Shown here piece after piece: positions 30,447 through 39,409 of a stretch of DNA of 64,000 nucleotides (within the stretch, counting starts at the first letter, position 1; every line of letters starts with the position of its first letter). Source of the stretch: Snodgrassella gandavensis (GTDB lineage Bacteria; Pseudomonadota; Gammaproteobacteria; Burkholderiales; Neisseriaceae); the NCBI RefSeq assembly GCF_914768025.1, contig NZ_CAJZCE010000010.1, positions 39,335 to 103,334 of the forward strand, given 5' to 3'. The position numbers were made by a program, and so were the translations under genes. The notes under the pieces are model-generated. The model did not search any database. It was not told the origin of the DNA and worked only from the letters and a program-made list of their open reading frames with translations.

Positions 30447-31487
30447 TTAGCCAGCTAACAAGCCATCCATAAGCTGATGCCATGATTGCATTTCATCATT
30501 GCCCTCTTCGCGGCGACCAAAAATCTGTACCACAGTCTGGCGGTTCTTGTCGAAACCCTCAATACAGGTAACATAGCCTTCACTAATCGGGCGGCGTACT
30601 ACCCATGTTTCCACAATATCACTATCGCGCAGATGCAAATCAAAACCCTCTTCCGGCACTTTAGCATCCAGTACATTCAGATAACCATGTGAACGCACCA
30701 CATTATGCACTTTACCAGTCTGAATCTGCACCAGTCCGCGGTTACCAACAAAAACCATAATTTCCAGCTTATTTGCCTGTACGTGCTCTAATACCTGTTC
30801 CCATACACTGCGATCCACCTGTTTGGTGCTGCCGGCAGGTGCATGACGGTAAGACTGCTGACGGTCAATCTTAAACGTTTCCAGCAAACCACCAAAATGA
30901 TGCACGTCTTTCAGCTCATTCCAGCGTTCCTGAAAAGCCTGCTCACGCTCCGGTGACAATGGTTCTGGTACAGTAACCTTAACCTCTGGCGCAGGTAAAA
31001 ATTCCGGCTTACCACTGATTGCAAACTCATCAATCAGCGCCTGCCATGCCTCCAGTTTAGTATCATCACGCATGAACACCTTTTCAACATTCACGCCATA
31101 TTCATCGTAAAACTGAATCGAGCGCATGGTTTTATCGCCCATTACCATCGTTATGGCCAGCGCATGATGCCAGTTATGCAGGAAAAAGCGTAAATCCAGC
31201 CCACCTACATTCAAAGCCAGCCCGGTGCGCGCAGTCAGCGTAACATGCTCATAAACACCGATTTTCTCATGCACCGCTGCATCATTGCGTACCACACTCA
31301 ACACTTCACCCAGCGTTTCCAGCTTCAGCACCAGCTCGCGAATCTGACTACCCAAATAAATCGAATCAGGGGCATCCGCCATTAATGCGCCTTCACTCAC
31401 ACCCAAATCAGCCGCAGCCTGACGCGGGAAATACATACGCCCTTCTACTGCAGCTTTCCTATCCAGATATTGTTGCCATAAACTCAT
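30447..31487 (-). CDS. hmuS: Hemin-degrading/heme-trafficking factor HmuS
   Basis: HmuS/HemS/ChuS proteins bind incoming heme in the cytoplasm, and some cleave it. The 346-residue product has the two-domain repeat of the family: an N-terminal half with VLSVVRNDAAVHEKIGVYEH and a C-terminal half with EIMVFVGNRGLVQIQTGKV and NVLDAKVPEEGFDLHLRDSDI. The conserved His of the C-terminal half lies near VRSHGYL. It starts 41 bases after the receptor gene behind AAGGAAC and is probably translated from the same Fur-controlled transcript. Confidence 0.92.
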   Translation of the reverse strand: MSLWQQYLDRKAAVEGRMYFPRQAAADLGVSEGALMADAPDSIYLGSQIRELVLKLETLGEVLSVVRNDAAVHEKIGVYEHVTLTARTGLALNVGGLDLRFFLHNWHHALAITMVMGDKTMRSIQFYDEYGVNVEKVFMRDDTKLEAWQALIDEFAISGKPEFLPAPEVKVTVPEPLSPEREQAFQERWNELKDVHHFGGLLETFKIDRQQSYRHAPAGSTKQVDRSVWEQVLEHVQANKLEIMVFVGNRGLVQIQTGKVHNVVRSHGYLNVLDAKVPEEGFDLHLRDSDIVETWVVRRPISEGYVTCIEGFDKNRQTVVQIFGRREEGNDEMQSWHQLMDGLLAG

Positions 31488-31528
31488 ATTTTGTTCCTTA
31501 ACAAAGTTATTATTAGTAGCAGATTTAC

Positions 31529-33730
31529 TTAAAACGTGTAGCGTAAGCCCACATTAAATGTCCGTCCCGGCGCTGAGTAGAAGTCAGCATTATATTTGGT
31601 TAATTTGGTGGCATTACCATCACTCTGGCCAGAAGTACCCGCCTGAGTATTCATATTCGGCATCATGTAAGCGATATCCGCCCAGTTCCAGTATTTTTGA
31701 TTAAATACATTATTTACACCCACACGGAAGCTCAAATGCTTAGTCGGTTTCCAGAAACCACCCAAATCAACTAGAGCATAACTTCTTGATGGATTGTAAT
31801 ACCCCGTGTTCTGCAAATCACTTTCATCTTTCTTGGCTACATAAGTAAAATCCAGATTCGCTCCCCAGACATCTCTATCATAAGCTAAGCCCAATTTCAC
31901 CTTAACCGGCATAACAGAATTCAGTGGCTGGTCTACACCGTCTTGGCGAATCGAACCGCGCGAATAAGCAATCGAACCACTAGCTTTCCAGTCTGGGGCA
32001 AATTTCCAGCGAGCATAGGCTTCACCACCATAGATATGTGCTTTACTGAAATTCTGAGCCTGCAATACCAGCGTCTGATAGCGACTCCATACCGCCGGCA
32101 ATGACACCTGATCAGCAATATTCACATAATCAATAAAATTCTTATAATGATTATCGAATCCGGCTATGCCATATTCAAATACACTATTCTGTCCGCGTAT
32201 ACCCAGCTCAAAATTATTGGCCGTTTCTGCCTTCAAATTTGGGTTGCCCCAAGAGCTGTAATTACCCGGATTCCACGAAGAGGCCAATTGCTGTGGAGAT
32301 GGCGCATTAAAGCCACGCGCATACTGGAAATAAGGTACCAGCAATGGATTTATCTGATAAGAAATACCTAAACGCGGTGTAATTGCACTTTGATGCTTCT
32401 TACGCAACTCACTAATACTATTATCAGTTCCAGGGAAAAAACCACTATTATTAGGTTTCATACTATAGTAATGCGCAGACAAACCGGGGCTTACCACCAG
32501 ATTACCCCACTGCAAATCACCATCAACATACATACTGGCACGAATAGTCTTATTATCAGCATTCGGTTTTGATTTAGCATAATATCCCTGCCAGTCACTA
32601 CTTAACTCATGGCGCGCAAAACTTAAACCATAACGCCAGTCCTGATTCAAACCATTGCCATCAAAATGAGCACGCCAATCAGTGGTTAACCCCCATACCT
32701 TATCCTGATTATTAAATTCAAAAGCACAGCGATTTTTTATACTTGGAATCATACTGCTACAACCACGGATATAATCGCGATGAGTCACCGAATCAGTTTT
32801 GGTTTGCTGCCAGTAAAGCTGGGTTTTACCTTCTTGAATTACCCCTTCATCACGATGAAAATCATGCCCCAGCGAAAACCGCGTCTTCTTATTATCATCT
32901 GTACCATGAATATCCGAATAAGAACGATTAACCTGTGACAGCGAATCAGTCCACTGATTACGACTCAAATACTCAGCCGTAAAATTGATGGTATTTTTAT
33001 CATTAATATCAAATTCATGCTTAGTCAGAAAATAGCGGCTGTTGTGGTCAGCAGGGTCTGCCTTAGTACGCAACGCCCCTTTGCCACCAACATCACCACG
33101 ATTATCAGACTCATTACCCTTACGATAAGTCCCCAGCACCATACCACGCCAGTAACCACTTTTCAAAGCAGCCGCACCAGTTACCGCTGTAGATTTATCC
33201 ACACTATTGTATTGAGTATCAACATAGCCGCCCTGATTTTCTCCCTGCAAAATTTCATCCGCAGTCAGCGTGTGCATAGCCACCACGCCACCCAAACCAA
33301 AGCCACGGGCATTTTTACTGATATCCACACCACTGAGTGCAGAAACATCCATAAAATTACCACGACCAAAAATTGCATACTGTCCGGTATGCTTCATTTC
33401 ATTCGCTTCCGGCAAATCAATACCATCAATGCTCATCGCTACACGATTACCACTAAGACCACGGATATTCATACTGTCATTACCCTGCCGGGTTCCCTGA
33501 GTATCCAGTACTTCCACGCCCGGAATATCCTTTAATGCAGTTTTTAAATCCACCGCACCCTGTTTCTCAATAGCCCCTGCCTTAACTTTAGTATCCTTAA
33601 ATACACTCGGCATAGAACGTTTTGCCTCAACACTAACAGTTGGCAAATGAGCCTCGCCTTCGGCATACCCCATTGCTGGAAAACCAATACAGGCTATAGC
33701 CAGCGCAATAATCTTGGGTGAGCGGCGCAT
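31529..33730 (-). CDS. hmuR: TonB-dependent heme/hemoglobin receptor HmuR
   Basis: This 733-residue outer-membrane receptor takes up heme using TonB energy. It has a signal peptide (about 1-23, MGYAEG), a TonB-box-like LPTVSVEA, a plug domain with QGAVDLKTALKDIPGVEV and GLSGNRVAMSIDGIDLPE, and a 22-strand type barrel ending in RYTF. The heme receptor signature FRAP/NPNL appears as GFNAPSPQQL and WGNPNLKAE, with one change (FNAP). It heads the hmuR-S-T-U-V run. The ATG follows AGGGG. A candidate Fur site lies about 55 bases upstream. Confidence 0.93.
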   Translation of the reverse strand: MRRSPKIIALAIACIGFPAMGYAEGEAHLPTVSVEAKRSMPSVFKDTKVKAGAIEKQGAVDLKTALKDIPGVEVLDTQGTRQGNDSMNIRGLSGNRVAMSIDGIDLPEANEMKHTGQYAIFGRGNFMDVSALSGVDISKNARGFGLGGVVAMHTLTADEILQGENQGGYVDTQYNSVDKSTAVTGAAALKSGYWRGMVLGTYRKGNESDNRGDVGGKGALRTKADPADHNSRYFLTKHEFDINDKNTINFTAEYLSRNQWTDSLSQVNRSYSDIHGTDDNKKTRFSLGHDFHRDEGVIQEGKTQLYWQQTKTDSVTHRDYIRGCSSMIPSIKNRCAFEFNNQDKVWGLTTDWRAHFDGNGLNQDWRYGLSFARHELSSDWQGYYAKSKPNADNKTIRASMYVDGDLQWGNLVVSPGLSAHYYSMKPNNSGFFPGTDNSISELRKKHQSAITPRLGISYQINPLLVPYFQYARGFNAPSPQQLASSWNPGNYSSWGNPNLKAETANNFELGIRGQNSVFEYGIAGFDNHYKNFIDYVNIADQVSLPAVWSRYQTLVLQAQNFSKAHIYGGEAYARWKFAPDWKASGSIAYSRGSIRQDGVDQPLNSVMPVKVKLGLAYDRDVWGANLDFTYVAKKDESDLQNTGYYNPSRSYALVDLGGFWKPTKHLSFRVGVNNVFNQKYWNWADIAYMMPNMNTQAGTSGQSDGNATKLTKYNADFYSAPGRTFNVGLRYTF

Positions 33731-33783
33731 ATTGAATTAACCCCTTTTGACGAAATTTAATATAAACATGGCCAATTGTAATC

Positions 33784-33802
33784 AATAATGATTCTCTTAT
33801 AC
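33784..33802 (-). promoter_or_regulatory. Candidate Fur box upstream of hmuR
   Basis: AATAATGATTCTCTTATAC agrees with the 19-base Fur consensus GATAATGATTATCATTATC at 13 positions, including an unbroken nine-base block. It covers a TATAAG that could be the hmuR -10 box on the minus strand. A second AT-rich block with ATT repeats follows at 33812-33832. Iron repression is inferred. Confidence 0.55.
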
Positions 33803-34246
33803 AAGTGTTAATGGGAATTATTATTATTAATCTTTAGTCATATTAGCCAAACATTAACCAGCCACCACTTACATCTGCATCATACAATCGCTACCAAATA
33901 TAAATACATCGTAAATATAGATAAATGCAGCATTGCAGAAAGTCATTGCAAACAGATAGCATACTCATAACAGACAAAAGCCATCATCAATGCCGAAAAT
34001 ATCATCCATTCAAAATTAAAAAAATCAAATATTTAAAAGCATAAGGCTGGTATTCATGCATAAAAATACATGCCCTTTATATTTAGCTTATATTCTGAAT
34101 TTACTCTTACAGTAACCAATGCTTAAATGCTTATCCAATAATGACATAATCAGCAGAATAAATACTGCCCATTAATATCTTCTCCATACATAGCCAAAAA
34201 GTTGTAGGTTGTAGCTATTAACGAATAATGCCAATATACCAATACA
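33803..34246. other. AT-rich intergenic region between hmuR and the accessory block
   Basis: Roughly 440 bases without a recognisable gene. It marks the change from the heme locus to AT-rich accessory DNA. I see no RNA gene, direct repeat or attachment site that I can support. Confidence 0.45.
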
Positions 34247-34630
34247 ATGGCAGATAATCCCATATCCACCAAACAACCCCAGATAATCATGCAACTTGAC
34301 CGTGCTCTCCAGCATAAAATCCTTACCGAACTAACCGATTGTTTTCCCAATCCCTCATCACAGGATTTTTTTGATCAGCTTATAGCACAACATAGCCAAG
34401 ACCATGTTTTGGGCAACCTCCTCTATCTGGACGGACACGGATTGATCAAATTAAAAACAGATCAGGGACTCAATCATAAAGAAGTACTTTGGACTCTTAT
34501 CGAACCCACAGTACAGACTTTTGATTTTCTGGCAAATGATGGTGACTTATCCGCCATCCTCAATAACGGAAGCGCAAAACCGGATAATCATGCCGGTACT
34601 GACCAAGCAAATAAATTTAATCAAATATGA
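34247..34630 (+). CDS. Small protein of unknown function
   Basis: This 127-residue soluble protein begins MADNPISTKQPQIIMQLDRA and is predicted mostly alpha-helical. The block YLDGHGLIKLKTDQGLNHKE followed by a helix resembles a winged-helix-like wing in composition, but no family can be named. There is no signal peptide. The upstream sequence has no good ribosome-binding site (CCAATACA before ATG), which lowers confidence in the start. It lies on the same strand as the M48 peptidase 220 bases downstream. Confidence 0.5.
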   Translation: MADNPISTKQPQIIMQLDRALQHKILTELTDCFPNPSSQDFFDQLIAQHSQDHVLGNLLYLDGHGLIKLKTDQGLNHKEVLWTLIEPTVQTFDFLANDGDLSAILNNGSAKPDNHAGTDQANKFNQI

Positions 34631-34771
34631 GAAACATAGCAGGTACAATTGAATTGTTTTTAGGCCGCAGAATGGTTAAAATAAATTTAATTTAGTAAAT
34701 CATCGATTCTGAATTATTATTGGCTGGCTAATAATCCCGATTTCCACAGAAGTGCAGAAAAAAGTAATAGG

Positions 34772-36780
34772 GTGATTATCTTGAATAAAAACACCGCAGC
34801 TTATACATTCTCGCTTAAAGAGCGAATCTATCTTTTTTTTTCATCATTTTATTGCCACTTATCAGCATTCGCCTAAGCTTTCACTTCTATCCCTCGCCAC
34901 AACAGCTTGAGAGCATCAATCAGGAAATCATTGAGCTTTCATTACAGCGGCAAGCATTGCTACAGCAGCCTGAAACCCATAATAATCACTGCCAGCGTTG
35001 TGAAATCAAAAATAAGATTAAACAGCATAATTTCACTCTTACGTATGCCAAACCACTCGCCATGGGTGGCATACTTAGCGGCGGCGTGTGTATCTTTACC
35101 GGGGTGATTGCTTTATTCCTCATTCAACGCTTGGGCAGAAAAGCAGGTAAATCTGGAAAACAGTTGTGCACCAATTTTACCAGTGCCTCACACATTATGC
35201 GCATTATTCTACTGATATTGCCCATCAGCCTTTTTCTGTCTTTTTCATGCAGTCTTTTTATACTCACCGATGGTGTCATACTGCTTAAGTTAGCCATTGG
35301 CCTGATTGCCGTGGCAGGATTATGCTTTTCCACTTGGACAATTTATAACAAACCGGATGTCACAGAAGAAGCCAGCGTAAACGGCATACTTATCACACCA
35401 GAAACCAATCCCAAGCTATGGAAACTGGTTAGGCAAATCGCTCAGAAGCTTGAATTAAACGTTATGCCAGACAATATAGTATTTTACATAGGACATGGCT
35501 TTAAAATAAGTAATCAAACAATTTATCTGTATCCGCGCCAAACCATATTGACTGGAAATACCTTATATCTCGATAGTACTTATATCAATTATTTAACCTT
35601 AGCCGAGTTAAGCAGCATAATAGCGCATGAATTGAGCCATATTGCCAGCAATGATCTGAGCCTACCTAAAAACTTTTATCGTCAGATTGACAGATTAACC
35701 GAAGCAATTACTTCTTTTTCCCGATCCCGTTTATTTTATCCGGCATACCTGTTATCCAAACATTTTTACTGTTCATTCAACCGAGCAATACGGCAATGGA
35801 ATTGTTCCAGAGAATATAGAGCAGATTCAAATGCTTTAAAAATCATCCCCAAAGAGTACCTTGCCTTAGCGTTAAGTAAAATACATCTTCTGCAAGTGCC
35901 CATCAATCAGGCACTGGACAATTATTACCATAACGCACATACAACCCATCTGCCTTTAGATTATGTTACTCACTATGTAGCACAGTCAGAAATACCATCA
36001 CTTAGCAAACTGCTAAAAAAGCAACCTTCTGTTTACGACACCCACCCGACTTTAGCTCAACGGCTATCTGCCATTAAATATCGCGAACTAAATCGCCTGT
36101 GTGGTTTGCTCATCAGCATCAGCCCCACCTCACTGCTAACAGAGCTGTTCAGTCATGAAGCAAACGCACTGCAAGCAAATTACCAAAAAAATATACAGAA
36201 GATAGCAAAAACCAATATTAACTATCTAAAAAAACACATTAATAATCATCAGCAAACCGTTACCATAAAACAGGGTGGGATTATCAGATTATTGCTGCGA
36301 TCCTTACTGGCAAGCCTGTTTATCTTAATAACATACGCCTTTTTAATAGCTGATGAAAAACACGATTCTGAATGGCTAATAACCGTCATTATCCTTTCAA
36401 TAATCAGTATTTTATGTTTACGCAGATGCTACAAAATGTATCAATGTATTGGTTCGCCACTGCTTACCATCACACCGCAAGGATTAGTCCTCCCCTGCTT
36501 CGAAAAAGCCATCCCTTGGGAGCAGATAATCCATTATCAGATAAATGAAGCTATATACAAAAAACTAGATATTTATCTCAGTCCTGCATTTAACCCGGGC
36601 ACATTTAAATCCGGCGGAGCAAAAATAAAATACAACAGACAAAATAATCATATCCAGATAACTGCCTATGAAATCAAAGGCAAAATAAATTTACCAGACT
36701 GCGCCCCTTTAATATCAGACTATATAATAACAGCTACAGCCCGACTAGAACTGCAACTATTTACGCAGAACAAAGAATAA
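34772..36780 (+). CDS. Membrane-bound M48-type metallopeptidase, N-terminus split by a nine-T run
   Basis: The open frame runs from a TTG at 34852 (642 residues). It has the zinc motif HELSH (about residues 259-263) within IIAHELSHIASNDL and a third-ligand candidate in SREYRADSNAL. Membrane segments lie near residues 70-90, 115-160 and 480-540, with a PH-like C-terminal part. The TTG start is poor. Directly upstream a second frame begins at GTG 34772 or TTG 34781, with AGGGTG nearby, and encodes NKNTAAYTFSLKERIYLFF. It meets the peptidase frame at a run of nine T (34833-34841); one more T would join them and complete a first membrane helix. I therefore mark the feature from 34772. Substrate is unknown. 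Confidence 0.65.
34833..34841 (+). repeat. Homopolymer run of nine T at the frame junction of the M48 gene
   Basis: Nine consecutive T separate the upstream start region from the main peptidase frame. Ten (or seven) T would put both in one frame. Such tracts vary in length by slippage in Neisseriaceae. Confidence 0.7.
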
Positions 36781-36945
36781 TCAATACATCGCAACAGCAG
36801 TTAGCAGAAGATTTTTTAGTGCGTATAAAAGTAAATCATACTTGTGAATAAATCTTTATTACAACCTTTTGAAATAGTGCAGCAAAAAGGTGGAAAATTC
36901 TCGTCATTAACTCACTGAGGATTTAAACCTAAAAAATAATTGGGG
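36781..36945. other. Short gene-free flank of the IS remnant
   Basis: This AT-rich stretch after the M48 gene leads into the decayed transposase. I see no clear terminator or inverted repeat end in it. Confidence 0.35.
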
Positions 36946-37112
36946 AAGCAAATTGTAATTATATTAAAAGAAGCTGAAATTGGTATTCTGGTTAAGACTC
37001 TTTGTCGAAAAAATGGCAGGGATAACTAAAATTTTTATAAATGACAAAAAATATAATAGTATGAAAATTAAGGATGGCAAAGGCTTGAAGAAATTAGAGG
37101 CAAAAAAATCGT
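36946..37112 (+). pseudogene. Decayed IS3-family transposase OrfA fragment
   Basis: From 36946 the sequence reads KQIVIILKEAEIGILVKT followed by LCRKNG, the N-terminal helix-turn-helix of IS3-family OrfA proteins (compare ILKEAEAGIPVKELCRKHG). A stop follows at 37027. A shifted frame from 37030 then reads KIFINDKKYNSMKIKDGKG and ends at 37112, matching the TFYKWRSKYGGMEVSD-like continuation. No start codon is left and the later part is unrecognisable. It shows that an insertion sequence once occupied this spot beside the reverse-transcriptase pair. Confidence 0.75.
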
Positions 37113-37375
37113 AGATTTAAACTGATGTTTGTTAAGTCTAGTTTAAAACCTTAACTTCAGGAAGAAGTTATAAAAGCTCTAGCATATAAAGGTGCGTAAA
37201 ACTTGGGTACAGAAATGTAGGCAAGTTATCCTGTCACAATTGTCATGATTTGCTCTATGGTTAATCAGCAAGTCCAAGTTTTCGCTCTAATCTAATTGCC
37301 TAGGTAGATAGCTATAGCCTATGCGTTTTAGCAGTTGTACAAAGTGAATATTGCAAATCTAAAGATTAAACCTTT
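37113..37375. other. Gene-free region between IS remnant and RT operon end
   Basis: About 260 bases. It probably holds the rest of the decayed insertion sequence, beyond recognition. A second possible site for an RT-associated RNA is here, but I see no distinct hairpin pattern. Confidence 0.35.
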
Positions 37376-37403
37376 ATATTGATTTATAGATATAAATCAA
37401 TAT
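37376..37403 (-). terminator. AT-only hairpin overlapping the stop codon of the second RT
   Basis: ATATTGATTTATA (37376-37388) and TATAAATCAATAT (37391-37403) are a perfect 13-base inverted repeat with a two-base centre. It includes the stop codon of the second reverse transcriptase gene (37397-37399). The stem is AT-only and followed by AAAGG on the minus strand, so it may be a weak terminator or 3' end structure. Confidence 0.45.
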
Positions 37404-39403
37404 ACTTGACGTAATTTTTTCTTCACTAGAAAATTCATTAAATCCACTTTTTCCGACCAATTTACAAACCAGTAAGATGACTCCATTTCATCTGTAATTT
37501 GTTCTGCATTAGCTTTAAAGCCAATTTTTTTCATAACATCCTTTACCCACTTAGTACGCACTTTACGTGAAATATATGGACAACTGAGAGTATCTAAGAG
37601 CAAGTGAATTTTTTCACTATTTGATTCCAGATCATTCATTTCAGATAATTTTTCTTGAATATATTTTATTATTATCCCTCGTAAATTATCATATTCAGTA
37701 TTATTTTTAATATAATACAAAATGGATATTATTGAAAAATAATCATTATAATTATCCTGCCAGAAAATTTCTTTTATCATACTTTCTGGTAGCTGATATT
37801 GATTACCCAATTTTCTTACAGCTAACATAATATTCAGTAGTTCCAGATAAACTACCTTACCATGTGCAATATACGACCGTTTCGATTTAGATAAAAATAA
37901 CTGGCAGGTAAGATGATATATCTGATTTTCTATTGCCTCTTTAAACGACGGAATATACGCTGCTACAGAATCAATCATATGAATAATAATCTTACTTAAT
38001 GTGTATGAAGAATTTACCGTAGGAGCTACACCATATAGGAAAAATGCAGCCTCACTAATAAAACTCATTGCATTATAATAATTCTTATCGATATCCCGTT
38101 TATCATCACGTTTAGATTGGTGGCTAGTATCCGAATATTTACCACACTCAGCTTTCTCCGGTTCTCGATGTATTTTTGTTAATTTATACAGCCATCCCTC
38201 AAGCACAGAGATAATATACGATGCTATATCATCATATTTCATCTTGTTTTGGATGCAAAGACTTTTAATAGCGGCAATAAAAGATACTAGAAATTTTTCA
38301 GGGTATATTATTTTGGCCAGAACTTTTCCCCCATCATTATCTTTCTCCACCAATTTATCAAAATAGGTGTCCAGAATTTTTTTGGCCTCATGAATTAATC
38401 TGGTTTTTGTACTGACAAACGGACGTTGACTAACAGTCGTTTTTGCTTCATTAACCTGCAAATTAAATTTCGACAATATATATACATATTCTGTATATAT
38501 TTGTTTGGTTTCTTCTTCTGTGCGTGCAAAAATAAACACATCATCCACATAGCGCCTGAAAGTATAATCTCGATCAAAGCTTAAATTTTCTTTCCTTAGA
38601 TTATTGATTACCGTAACATCAATTTCCTGAAAAATTATTTCTGCAAAAATACGGCTTACTTCAGGACCAATAACTATACCTTTTGTTTCATTATCATTTC
38701 CAGAACGCAACACACTATCAAATTTATCTCCAAAATTATATTTGTTTAGATTACTCTTTATAAATTCCTTACTTTTAGTAGCCCAGCCTATGGAATGAGT
38801 ATAAATACTATCAAAACATTTTGAAACATCAAGAGTCATTTGTACTGGAAATTTTCTTTCCAATGTAAAATATTCTTTTGAATTATAAAATTTATATATC
38901 CGCGTATAACCATGATAAGCAAAATAAGACAGCATATGTTTAGTATAGATGTCATCATCAAGTAGAGTTACTTTTTGCGTTTTAGTTCGATACTTATTTT
39001 CTCGTGGATTATTAATGTAAAATCTACTAGCTACAGCTTTAGGACTTCTTAATGAAGCAGGACTTAGAGTACAAAAATAAATAATTAACTGATCGTATTT
39101 TTGATAAAATTTCTTTATCTGGTTCTGACTATAAGGATGCAGTAATGCTAAACGGCGAAATTCAAGCTCATTTTTTCTAATCTGGTAAAAAAAAGGTTTA
39201 GTCGTTTTTCTTTCTTTTAATATATATTCATTTAATAATTTTTTTTTAAAACTATCTTTTTTCTCACAATTATTTACTGCAAGTTTGAGTTGCTTATATA
39301 AGCCTTCATTTGAAAAAATAATTGGAGTTTCATAAGGTAATGTTTCAGTTAACAATACTCTATCGTAATTACCTTTTTTAATAAAAAAATTTTCCTTAGC
39401 CAT
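37397..39403 (-). CDS. drt3b: Defence-associated reverse transcriptase, Drt3b-like (UG8 type)
   Basis: This 668-residue protein has an intact reverse transcriptase core: motif A LDVSKCFDSIYTHS (191-204, Asp192), motif B GIVIGPEVSRIFAE (242-255), and motif C RRYVDDVFIF with YVDD at 285-288. About 350 residues of helical, uncharacterised sequence follow. It starts six bases after the first RT gene, and GGGAG lies 13 bases before its ATG. Two adjacent RTs of these sizes are the layout of DRT type 3 (UG3 plus UG8) antiphage systems. Recent work, as I recall it, reports that the pair and an RNA make complementary dinucleotide-repeat DNA. The assignment of the letter b to this gene is by length and motif style. 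Base composition is much more AT-rich than the core genes. Confidence 0.8.
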   Translation of the reverse strand: MAKENFFIKKGNYDRVLLTETLPYETPIIFSNEGLYKQLKLAVNNCEKKDSFKKKLLNEYILKERKTTKPFFYQIRKNELEFRRLALLHPYSQNQIKKFYQKYDQLIIYFCTLSPASLRSPKAVASRFYINNPRENKYRTKTQKVTLLDDDIYTKHMLSYFAYHGYTRIYKFYNSKEYFTLERKFPVQMTLDVSKCFDSIYTHSIGWATKSKEFIKSNLNKYNFGDKFDSVLRSGNDNETKGIVIGPEVSRIFAEIIFQEIDVTVINNLRKENLSFDRDYTFRRYVDDVFIFARTEEETKQIYTEYVYILSKFNLQVNEAKTTVSQRPFVSTKTRLIHEAKKILDTYFDKLVEKDNDGGKVLAKIIYPEKFLVSFIAAIKSLCIQNKMKYDDIASYIISVLEGWLYKLTKIHREPEKAECGKYSDTSHQSKRDDKRDIDKNYYNAMSFISEAAFFLYGVAPTVNSSYTLSKIIIHMIDSVAAYIPSFKEAIENQIYHLTCQLFLSKSKRSYIAHGKVVYLELLNIMLAVRKLGNQYQLPESMIKEIFWQDNYNDYFSIISILYYIKNNTEYDNLRGIIIKYIQEKLSEMNDLESNSEKIHLLLDTLSCPYISRKVRTKWVKDVMKKIGFKANAEQITDEMESSYWFVNWSEKVDLMNFLVKKKLRQVY

Positions 39404-39409
39404 TGTGTC

